From Thiogranum sp. (GTDB taxonomy: Bacteria; Pseudomonadota; Gammaproteobacteria; DSM-19610): a stretch of 36,527 nucleotides of DNA. Location of the stretch: the NCBI GenBank assembly GCA_030148915.1, contig JASBSN010000002.1, positions 1 through 36,527 on the forward strand, in the 5' to 3' direction. This document shows positions 1-8,963 of this stretch, piece by piece. The first letter of the stretch is position 1. Each line of letters starts with the position of its first letter. Position numbers and translations under genes: made by a program. The notes beneath the pieces are model-generated. The model made no database searches and was not told the origin of the DNA. It saw only the letters and a list, made by a program, of their open reading frames with translations.

Positions 1-197
1 GGTACCGCGCCCACCAACCGGCCGTTTTCGAACGCCGCCAGATGCCGCGGCAACCAGCCATAGCGCGCTCCGACGCAGCGGTGGTTTTCCAGCGCGGCGA
101 GAAACTCATGGCGCAGGAAGGGATGCGCGGTGCCCGAGACCCGGTTCCAGGCGTCGCGCTCCAGCTGGTCGATCGCGGTGATGACTTGCAGTTCCAT
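1..197 (-). CDS. COG3146-type predicted N-acyltransferase (5' part only)
   Basis: Only the first 65 codons are present; the gene runs off the left edge. Reading leftward from the ATG at 197, the protein begins MELQVITAIDQLERDAWNRV and continues with HPFLRHEFLAALE and a GWLPRHL segment. That opening (aspartate/tryptophan-rich start, then NPF/HPFL..EFL..LE) is typical of the COG3146/DUF482 family, related to FemAB/GNAT acyltransferases and often labelled peptidogalycan biosynthesis proteins. The substrate is unknown. It is transcribed divergently from the PilZ gene across a 72-bp gap. No catalytic region is visible, so the family call rests on the N-terminus alone. Confidence 0.6.
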   Translation of the reverse strand, partial: MELQVITAIDQLERDAWNRVSGTAHPFLRHEFLAALENHRCVGARYGWLPRHLAAFENGRLVGAV

Positions 198-269
198 GCG
201 GATAGTTTAACCAAACTTGGTCGGCATATATCTATATTTGAATCAAGGGTTTTGCTTTACAATAGGCGG

Positions 270-941
270 ATGGACTATTCTGACCTGAAAATCCAGGTGG
301 GTGAGACGCTGCAGTTGCAGCCGCGCGACGGGGAAGATTCACGCCGCCTGCAGGTCAAGCTGATCGGCTACGTGCGCGGAGCGAGTTTATTGGTGACCAC
401 GCCCACTATCGGCGGCAAAACCATGTTCATGCGCGAGGGGCAGCCGTTCGTAGTGCGCATGCTGGCCGGCAAGCGGATTGTCGGTTTTACCAGCACCATA
501 TTGCGCACCTGTACCCGCCCCTTTCCCTACCTGCACATGGCCTATCCCGAGCAGGTCGAACAGATCACCGTGCGCAAGGCCGAGCGGGTGCGCGTCAAGT
601 TGTTTGCCTCGTTGAAAAACGCCAACCCCGATTACCAGTTCGAAAAGCCGCGCTCCGGAACCATTATCGATATCAGCACCACCGGGGCGCTGATGGTGGC
701 GGGCGAACCGCTGGGGGTCAGCGGCGACGAGGTGGTGGTGCGCTGCGCGCTGAAAATCGGTGGCAACGAGAAACTGTTGTCGCTACCCGGCGTGATGCGC
801 AATATACACGTTGGCCAAAGCGAGGAGCACGGCAGCGGCAGCTATTATCATGGCTTGGAATTCCGCATCACCGAAGAGCAGGAGACCTTCGCCCTGCACG
901 GCTACGTTTACGAGCAAATCGTAAAAGCGCATTCCGAGTAG
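270..941 (+). CDS. YcgR-like flagellar brake / PilZ-domain c-di-GMP receptor
   Basis: The 223-aa protein has an N-terminal YcgR-like beta domain (about residues 5-95) and a C-terminal PilZ domain (about 100-220). The PilZ c-di-GMP-binding motifs are visible: RKAER (R102, R106) and DISTTG (D134-G139). It lacks membrane segments and a signal peptide, so it is cytoplasmic and probably couples c-di-GMP to motility or surface behaviour, as YcgR does. The reading frame is open upstream to position 42, but that part overlaps the divergent gene and does not look like PilZ protein. The ATG at 270 was chosen because the domain starts there and an AGG lies 3 nt upstream. A TACAAT hexamer at 258-263 resembles a -10 element; if used, the mRNA would be almost leaderless. 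No motility genes are nearby. Confidence 0.8.
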   Translation: MDYSDLKIQVGETLQLQPRDGEDSRRLQVKLIGYVRGASLLVTTPTIGGKTMFMREGQPFVVRMLAGKRIVGFTSTILRTCTRPFPYLHMAYPEQVEQITVRKAERVRVKLFASLKNANPDYQFEKPRSGTIIDISTTGALMVAGEPLGVSGDEVVVRCALKIGGNEKLLSLPGVMRNIHVGQSEEHGSGSYYHGLEFRITEEQETFALHGYVYEQIVKAHSE

Positions 942-954
942 CGGGGCAGAGGCG

Positions 955-971
955 CGGCGCCCCGGGCGCCG
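955..971. terminator. GC-only hairpin between convergent genes
   Basis: CGGCGCCC at 955-962 and GGGCGCCG at 964-971 are perfect inverted repeats, giving about 7 pairs with a 3-nt loop. They lie between the PilZ stop (941) and the trxB stop (978). There is no T-tract on either strand, so this is at best a weak or factor-assisted bidirectional terminator. Confidence 0.35.
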
Positions 972-977
972 AGGGTC

Positions 978-2006
<1,029 letters not shown>

Positions 2007-2177
2007 TTACCAGGGCGTGGCAAAACTGGCTGGCAATGGTACGGAATGTGCGGGAAGCGGTAAAGAACTGCCGCCACCAAGGGCCGGAGGCGATCGCAAC
2101 GCCGCTGCGTTAATCCTGCTACCATTCACTCAGGGTTCACTAGCGTCCACGCAGGGTCTGAGTTTATGCGCCGTTCC

Positions 2178-2193
2178 GTCATTCCGGCGTAGG
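2178..2193 (+). repeat. Half-copy of GTCATTCCGGC repeat
   Basis: GTCATTCCGGCGTAGG matches the left half of the fuller copies at 2210-2234 and 2244-2268 but lacks the complementary right half (GCCGGAATCC). It looks like a degraded unit of the same family. Confidence 0.6.
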
Positions 2194-2204
2194 TAACCGC
2201 CTCA

Positions 2205-2313
2205 TAACCGTCATTCCGGCGGAGGCCGGAATCCAGCGTGACTGTCATTCCGGCGAAGGCCGGAATCTAGTGGGAAGAGTTCTGGATTCCGGCCTCCGCC
2301 GGAATGACGGTTA
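2205..2313. repeat. Perfect 32-bp inverted repeat built from GTCATTCCGGC units
   Basis: Positions 2205-2236 and 2282-2313 are exact reverse complements over 32 bp. Each arm contains a unit that is itself palindromic: GTCATTCCGGCGGAGG followed by CCGGAATCC. A third, direct copy (2244-2268) sits in the 45-bp centre. Units of the form GTCATTCCGGCG-N-AGGCCGGAATCC are familiar as dispersed intergenic repeats in many proteobacteria. The arrangement could fold as a large cruciform or RNA stem between the divergent trxB and ftsK. Confidence 0.85.
2244..2268 (+). repeat. Direct copy of GTCATTCCGGC repeat unit
   Basis: This 25-nt unit matches 2210-2234 except at its internal N position (A in place of G) and its last base. 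It lies in the loop of the larger inverted repeat. Confidence 0.8.
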
Positions 2314-2469
2314 ACGGTTAACGGTTGCCGGGATGTCGGGTAGTCATGGGGGATTGTAGCAGCCGCGCTGAGGCGGCGCGGCCCAAGTCCTTGCTCATTG
2401 GGTGAATCGGCTTTAAAATCTCTCAAATATTTAATGCCTTAACGTATATACTTACTGATATTTCTTACT

Positions 2470-4782
2470 TTGGCTCAAGCGCGTCGAAAAAAAGCGGAAA
2501 CGCAGAAGATCCATCCTCAGGTCAGCAAGGGCCTGCGTGAAGGCACGCTGTTCGTTACGGCGGCGGTGGCCCTGTATCTGTTGCTGTCACTGATCAGTTA
2601 TAACGCCCAGGATCCCGGCTGGTCGCACCGTGGCCCGACCCAGGCGGTAAACAACTTTGGCGGCGTGGTTGGCGCCTGGTTCGCCGATGTGTTTCTGTAT
2701 CTGTTCGGTTACCTGGCGTATCTGTTTCCGTTAATGGTGGCGTTCAGCGGCTGGCTGGTGTTTCGCGGTCGCACGCCGAGCGGCGGCGTTGATATCCACG
2801 TGCTGGCTGTGCGCTGGGCCGGCTTTCTGCTCACGGTCGCCTCCGGTTGTGCGTTGGCCACACTGCATTTTCACATTGAACCGGGCAGGCTGCCGCTGGA
2901 TGCCGGCGGTGTGTTCGGCAATCTGGTCGGGCACAATCTCGACGCACTGTTCAGCTTCATGGGGGCGACGCTGTTTCTCCTGGCGCTGTTTCTCTCCGGG
3001 GTGACATTGTTCACCGGTCTGTCCTGGCTCAGCCTGATGGACTGGACAGGCAGAGCGAGTTTGCAGGCGGCTGCCTGGCTGAGCGAGCGGTTCGCCCAGG
3101 TGAAGTTGCAGCTCGAAGCCCGCAAGGCGCGTCGCAAACGCGAAGAAACCGTGGCCGCCAAACAGGAAAAGCGGCTAACTATCCCCCGCAAGCCACCGCG
3201 CATCGAACCGGTGATCAAGAAAGTCGAGGTCAGCGACCGGGTCGAGCGCGAGCGTCAGGTCAAGCTGTTCGATGCCCCCGCGAATACCGAGCTGCCGCCG
3301 CTGTCGCTGCTCAATGAACCTTACGATCACACCGAGGGCTATTCCGAAGCGGCGCTCGAAGCCATGTCGCGCCTGGTGGAGATGAAGCTGGCCGATTTCG
3401 GTATCGAGGTCGAAGTGGTGGCGGTGCAGCCGGGCCCGGTGATTACCCGTTTCGAGCTGCAGCCGGGCACCGGCGTCAAGGTGAGCCAGATCAGCAATCT
3501 GGCCAAGGATCTGGCGCGGGCGCTGTCGGCGATCAGTGTGCGGGTGGTTGAAGTGATACCGGGTAAGACCGTCATCGGTCTGGAAATCCCCAACGAGCAG
3601 CGCGAAATCGTCTCGCTCAGCGAGATCCTCAAATCCGCCGAGTACGACGATTCGCCCTCACCGCTGACGCTGGCGCTGGGCAAGGATATCGGCGGCCTGC
3701 CGACGGTGGTGGATCTGGCGAAAATGCCCCACCTGCTGGTCGCCGGCACCACCGGTTCGGGCAAGTCGGTGGCGATTAACGCCATGGTGCTGAGTCTGCT
3801 CTACAAGACACTGCCCAAAGACGTGCGCATTATCATGATCGACCCGAAAATGCTGGAACTGTCGGTCTATGAGGGGATACCCCATCTGCTCACCCCGGTG
3901 GTAACGGACATGAAGGAAGCGGCCAATGCACTGCGCTGGTGTGTGGGCGAAATGGAGCGCCGTTACAAACTGATGGCGGCCCTGGGCGTGCGCAATATCG
4001 CCGGCTACAATCGCAAAGTGCAGGAAGCCATCGATAACGGCAATCCGATTCCCGATCCGCTGTTCAAGCCCGACGATTTGCTGGAAGAACACCCCGAACC
4101 ACCGACGCTGGAACCCCTGCCGTTCATTGTGGTCATTATTGATGAACTGGCCGACATGATGATGGTGGTCGGCAAAAAAGTCGAGGAGCTGATCGCCCGG
4201 CTGGCGCAGAAAGCGCGAGCTGCCGGCGTGCACTTGATACTGGCCACTCAGCGCCCGTCGGTGGATGTTATTACCGGCCTGATCAAGGCCAACATCCCTA
4301 CTCGCATCGCTTTTCAGGTGTCGTCCAAAATCGATTCGCGCACCATCCTCGACCAGACCGGTGCCGAAGCGCTGCTCGGCCACGGCGATATGCTCTACCT
4401 GGCGCCGGGTACCGGTATTCCGATGCGCCTGCACGGCGCTTTCGTCGATGACCCGGAGGTGCATCGGGTTGTCGATCACCTCAAAGGGCGCGGTGAACCC
4501 GACTACATCGAGGATATCCTGCAGACCAGCACGGACTTTCTGCCGGGCGGCGGCGGACAGAGCGACGAGGATGACGCCGAAAGCGACCCGCTCTACGATG
4601 ACGCCGTGCGGGTGGTTACCGAAACCCGGCGCGCCTCGATTTCCGGTGTGCAGCGCCGGCTCAAAATCGGTTATAACCGCGCCGCGCGCATGATTGAACA
4701 AATGGAGGCCTGCGGTATCGTCGGGCCGCAGCAGTCCAACGGCAACCGCGAAGTACTGGCACCACCACCGCCCGAGGTATAG
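2470..4782 (+). CDS. ftsK: DNA translocase FtsK
   Basis: The 770-aa septal DNA pump anchors at the division site, moves chromosome ends toward dif and activates XerCD. Four hydrophobic segments lie at roughly 26-43, 73-97, 112-133 and 158-184. A short charged linker (about 200-290) is much shorter than the Escherichia linker, and the alpha/beta motor follows. Walker A is GTTGSGKS with K432; Walker B is VVIIDELAD with D558 and E559. The C-terminal winged-helix gamma domain ([19 protein letters not shown]) reads KOPS sites. The start is a TTG at 2470 giving (M)AQARRKKAE; no better ATG exists and the ribosome site is weak. The gene heads ftsK-lolA-rarA; lolA begins 6 nt after its stop. Confidence 0.95.
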   Translation: MAQARRKKAETQKIHPQVSKGLREGTLFVTAAVALYLLLSLISYNAQDPGWSHRGPTQAVNNFGGVVGAWFADVFLYLFGYLAYLFPLMVAFSGWLVFRGRTPSGGVDIHVLAVRWAGFLLTVASGCALATLHFHIEPGRLPLDAGGVFGNLVGHNLDALFSFMGATLFLLALFLSGVTLFTGLSWLSLMDWTGRASLQAAAWLSERFAQVKLQLEARKARRKREETVAAKQEKRLTIPRKPPRIEPVIKKVEVSDRVERERQVKLFDAPANTELPPLSLLNEPYDHTEGYSEAALEAMSRLVEMKLADFGIEVEVVAVQPGPVITRFELQPGTGVKVSQISNLAKDLARALSAISVRVVEVIPGKTVIGLEIPNEQREIVSLSEILKSAEYDDSPSPLTLALGKDIGGLPTVVDLAKMPHLLVAGTTGSGKSVAINAMVLSLLYKTLPKDVRIIMIDPKMLELSVYEGIPHLLTPVVTDMKEAANALRWCVGEMERRYKLMAALGVRNIAGYNRKVQEAIDNGNPIPDPLFKPDDLLEEHPEPPTLEPLPFIVVIIDELADMMMVVGKKVEELIARLAQKARAAGVHLILATQRPSVDVITGLIKANIPTRIAFQVSSKIDSRTILDQTGAEALLGHGDMLYLAPGTGIPMRLHGAFVDDPEVHRVVDHLKGRGEPDYIEDILQTSTDFLPGGGGQSDEDDAESDPLYDDAVRVVTETRRASISGVQRRLKIGYNRAARMIEQMEACGIVGPQQSNGNREVLAPPPPEV

Positions 4783-4788
4783 AGCAGA

Positions 4789-5439
4789 ATGTTTAGGCAA
4801 AATACACCCGCGCGCCGGCACGGCAGACTGCTAGCAGTCATTCTGTGTCTGTTGGCCGGTTTTAGCCCTTTTTCAGCCCAGGCGGCCGATCTGGTCAGCG
4901 ATTGGTTTTCCGGGCTGGAATCGATTCAGGCGAATTTTACCCAGAGCGTGTTCGACAGCGCCGGCGAGCAGATGCAGCATTCACAGGGCCAGGTGTGGAT
5001 ACAACGCCCGGGACGTTTCCGCTGGGATTATCGTACACCCTATCGTCAGCTGATCGTCTCCGACGGCACACAGCTGTGGACTTACGACGAAGACCTCGAA
5101 CAGGCCACCGTCAAGGACCTGGACGCCGCGCTCAGCACCACCCCGGCGTTGCTGCTGAGCGGCTACCGCCCACTTTCCGAAGTCATGACCTGGCAGTCGG
5201 ACGGGGAGGCCGGGGGGCTTGCCTGGTACCGTCTCCAGCCGCGCCAGCAGGACGCATCGGTGGAAAAGGTGCGCATCGGTTTTGACGGGCGGCAGCTCGA
5301 CACCATCGAGGTGGTCGACGGTTTCGGTAACCACACGCGCATCCGTTTCGCCGACCTGCAGCGCAACCGCAAGCTCGACAGCGGCCTGTTTCACTTGCAG
5401 CTACCCGAAGGGACGGACATCATCGGCCCCGGATCATGA
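4789..5439 (+). CDS. lolA: Outer-membrane lipoprotein carrier protein LolA
   Basis: A 216-aa periplasmic chaperone that takes lipoproteins from LolCDE at the inner membrane to LolB at the outer membrane. A signal peptide spans about 1-32, with basic RRHGR, a hydrophobic core and probable cleavage after SAQA. The mature part has the LolA features IQANFTQ, GQVWIQRPGRFRWDY and QLIVSDGTQLWTYDEDLEQ. Length is near the family norm of about 200. It lies 6 nt after ftsK and its stop overlaps the rarA start (ATGA at 5436-5439), so it is probably co-translated in the conserved ftsK-lolA-rarA cluster. Confidence 0.95.
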   Translation: MFRQNTPARRHGRLLAVILCLLAGFSPFSAQAADLVSDWFSGLESIQANFTQSVFDSAGEQMQHSQGQVWIQRPGRFRWDYRTPYRQLIVSDGTQLWTYDEDLEQATVKDLDAALSTTPALLLSGYRPLSEVMTWQSDGEAGGLAWYRLQPRQQDASVEKVRIGFDGRQLDTIEVVDGFGNHTRIRFADLQRNRKLDSGLFHLQLPEGTDIIGPGS

Positions 5440-6752
5440 GCACCGCCGGCGCCGGATTCCGGCCGCTGGCCGATCGCATGCGTCCGCGCAACCTGGACGA
5501 ATTTATTGGCCAAAGCCATATACTCGGGCCGGCCAAGCCGTTGCGCCTGGCGGTGGCGGCGGGGCAGCTGCACTCCATGTTGTTCTGGGGTCCCCCCGGC
5601 ACCGGTAAAACCACTTTGGCACACTTGCTGGCGGCGGGATCCGGCGCCGAGTTCGTCGCCCTCTCAGCGGTACTTGCCGGGGTTAAGGATGTGCGCCAGG
5701 CGGTGGAGGTGGCCCGCCGGCGTCAGCAGGTAGAGCGGCGCCAGACGCTGCTGTTTGTCGATGAGGTACACCGTTTCAACAAAGCGCAGCAGGATGCTTT
5801 TCTGCCGTTCGTCGAGGACGGCACGGTGTTGTTGGTCGGCGCCACCACGGAGAATCCGTCGTTTGAACTGAATAACGCGCTGCTGTCGCGGGTGCGTACC
5901 TATGTCCTCAAACGCCTCAGCGTCGAGGAACTGGTGGCCGTGCTGCACCAGGCGCTGAGTGACAGCGAACGCGGTCTGGGCGCGGCAGGCGCGCGGATAG
6001 AAGCGCCACAACTGATGCGTATTGCGCAGGCGGCCGACGGCGACGCGCGTCGTGCGCTGAGTCTGTTGGAAATCGTTTTTGACCTGAGCAGTGACGAAGC
6101 GGCGGTCAGCGACACCGCGCTGGCCGAAGTGCTCTCCGGCGGGGTGAGACGTTTCGACAAGGGCGGTGAAGCGTTTTACGACCAGATTTCGGCGTTGCAC
6201 AAATCGATGCGCGGTTCGTCGCCGGATGCGGCCCTGTACTGGCTGGCGCGCATGTTGGATGGCGGGTGCGACCCGCTGTATCTGGCCCGCCGCGTGGTGC
6301 GCATGGCGAGCGAGGATATCGGCAATGCCGACCCCCGCGCGCTGACGCTGGCGTTGCAGGCGTGGGACGTGCAGGAGCGTCTCGGCAGCCCCGAGGGCGA
6401 ACTGGCGATCGCTCAGGCGGTGGTGTATATGGCTTGCGCGGCCAAGAGCAACGCCGTATACATGGCTTTCAAAGCCGCCACGAAAGATGCCGTTCGGCAC
6501 GGCTCTCTGGAGGTGCCGCTACACCTGCGCAACGCGCCCACGCGCCTGATGAAAGAACTCGACTACGGTCGGCAATACCGTTATGCACACGATGAGCCTG
6601 AGGGCTACGCGGCGGGAGAAAGTTATTTTCCCGAGGAAATGCAAGCGGCGCACTACTACCGGCCGGTGGATCGCGGGCTGGAGCAACGCATCGGCGAAAA
6701 ACTGGCTCATCTTCGAGAGCTGGACAAACGAGCCGCCAGGGACAACAAATAA
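5436..6752 (+). CDS. rarA: Replication-associated recombination protein A (MgsA/RarA AAA+ ATPase)
   Basis: A 438-aa clamp-loader-like AAA+ ATPase that acts at stalled replication forks. Walker A is GPPGTGKTT (52-60, K58) and Walker B is [10 protein letters not shown] (D109, E110). The sensor-1 GATTENPSF and the arginine-rich lid [13 protein letters not shown] follow. The C-terminal tetramerisation domain is recognisable by [12 protein letters not shown] and KSNAVYMAF. It starts inside the lolA stop codon. Length agrees with the family (about 440 aa). Confidence 0.95.
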   Translation: MSTAGAGFRPLADRMRPRNLDEFIGQSHILGPAKPLRLAVAAGQLHSMLFWGPPGTGKTTLAHLLAAGSGAEFVALSAVLAGVKDVRQAVEVARRRQQVERRQTLLFVDEVHRFNKAQQDAFLPFVEDGTVLLVGATTENPSFELNNALLSRVRTYVLKRLSVEELVAVLHQALSDSERGLGAAGARIEAPQLMRIAQAADGDARRALSLLEIVFDLSSDEAAVSDTALAEVLSGGVRRFDKGGEAFYDQISALHKSMRGSSPDAALYWLARMLDGGCDPLYLARRVVRMASEDIGNADPRALTLALQAWDVQERLGSPEGELAIAQAVVYMACAAKSNAVYMAFKAATKDAVRHGSLEVPLHLRNAPTRLMKELDYGRQYRYAHDEPEGYAAGESYFPEEMQAAHYYRPVDRGLEQRIGEKLAHLRELDKRAARDNK

Positions 6753-6790
6753 ATGCGACAGTGTAAGTGTTGCGGTAATATCGGTGCCCG

Positions 6791-7165
6791 ATGAATCAGA
6801 TGTTCGCCATCGCCGGCGGCGGTGCCCTCGGGGCACTGCTGCGTTTCTGGGTTTCCGGATGGGTGTATGCTGTAGCCGGGCGCGGATTTCCCTACGGCAC
6901 GCTGGTGGTGAATGTAGCGGGCAGTCTGGCCATGGGTTTCCTCTACATCTGGTTGCTTGAACGGGTGGCAGGCGCGGTGGCCTGGCGGGCTTTTGTGCTT
7001 ATCGGTCTGCTCGGTGCGTTCACCACTTTTTCGACCTTTTCATTGGAAACGCTAAATCTGATAGAGGCCGGACAGCTCGCCAGGGCGCTGCTCAACATGC
7101 TACTGAGCGTAACCTTGTGCGTGGCCGCGGCGGCCCTTGGAGTACTGCTGGCGAGGCAGATATGA
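6791..7165 (+). CDS. crcB: Fluoride channel CrcB/Fluc
   Basis: A 124-aa inner-membrane protein with four predicted helices. Family signatures are present: GGALGALLRF near the start, GTLVVNVAGSLAMG with N41, and GAFTTFSTFSLET (75-87) containing the phenylalanine box and central cation site of Fluc dimers. It exports fluoride passively. The stop overlaps the start of the DUF190 gene by ATGA. The 38-bp gap after rarA is too short for a fluoride riboswitch and shows none, so expression probably comes from the upstream operon. Confidence 0.93.
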   Translation: MNQMFAIAGGGALGALLRFWVSGWVYAVAGRGFPYGTLVVNVAGSLAMGFLYIWLLERVAGAVAWRAFVLIGLLGAFTTFSTFSLETLNLIEAGQLARALLNMLLSVTLCVAAAALGVLLARQI

Positions 7166-7467
7166 AGTTTGAAACGGTTACCTTTGTGCGCATCTATCTG
7201 ACCGAGGCGGACAAGAAGCTGAAGGATCTGTTGCGCTGTCTGCACGACGAAGCTCAGGTGCGCGGGGTGACGGTGTTTCGCGCCATTTCCGGATTTGGCC
7301 GCAGCGGCACGGTGCATTCTTCCTCGCTGCTGGATCTGTCGCTGGATCTGCCGGTGACCGTGGAGTTTTTCGACACCCCCGCCAAGGTCGAGGCGTTGAT
7401 GGGCCAGCTCGAAACCAAGTTCGAGCCGGGGCACATCGTCTGCTGGCAGGCGCAAATGAATTGTTGA
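7162..7467 (+). CDS. DUF190 family protein (PII-like fold)
   Basis: The 101-aa soluble protein begins MKFETVTFVRIYLTEADKK and contains GVTVFRAISGFG and LPVTVEFFDTPAKVEALM. These are hallmarks of DUF190 (PF02641), which has a ferredoxin-like fold resembling PII signalling proteins. Members commonly sit next to or are fused to crcB; a role in modulating ion transport is suggested by this linkage but is not proven. The ATG at 7162 overlaps the crcB stop. The longer open frame from 7117 would lie inside crcB and is not family-like. Confidence 0.85.
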   Translation: MKFETVTFVRIYLTEADKKLKDLLRCLHDEAQVRGVTVFRAISGFGRSGTVHSSSLLDLSLDLPVTVEFFDTPAKVEALMGQLETKFEPGHIVCWQAQMNC

Positions 7468-7479
7468 ATGGACGAGTAG

Positions 7480-8766
<1,287 letters not shown>

Positions 8767-8871
8767 GGGCGGGGTCGGCGCTGTCAGATTCCGCGCTGAG
8801 CGGCGGAGAAACTCCCAAGAGGGGCGACGCAGTTATTTCGGAATGCTTTGGTTTTGTAACCACCGAACCCA

Positions 8872-8954
8872 GAGGTGGCGTCGGGTAAGCCTTCGATGGT
8901 GCATGTGCCGCTCGCGGCACCCTAAGCCATCGAAGGCTTACCCGACGCAACCTC
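8872..8954. repeat. Cruciform element, copy A: variable arms around a conserved 27-nt core
   Basis: Arms 8872-8899 and 8927-8954 are reverse complements over 28 bp with one mismatch (8877/8949); the inner 22 bp are perfect. The 27-nt centre (8900-8926) contains its own small stem, GTGCCGC (8905-8911) with GCGGCAC (8914-8920). Read on the minus strand, the centre begins CTTAGGG and ends CACATGCA. It is identical at 25 of 27 positions to the centre of the element at 36379-36463, although the arms of the two copies share no sequence. It sits between the convergent genes serS and glnD and could also stop transcription from both sides, although no T-tract follows. Confidence 0.9.
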
Positions 8955-8963
8955 GAACGTGCG

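Noticed and set aside
42-269. N-terminal extension of the PilZ protein
   Set aside because: It overlaps the divergent COG3146-like gene, has low-complexity shadow-like sequence and precedes the recognisable domain start at 270.
2211-2426. Minus-strand open frame of 71 codons over the trxB-ftsK gap
   Set aside because: It is a translation of the GTCATTCCGGC repeats (HSGGGRNPE and RRNDSHAG are typical of such repeats), not a gene.
6753-6790. Fluoride riboswitch upstream of crcB
   Set aside because: The gap is only 38 bp and has no sequence or folding resembling that aptamer.
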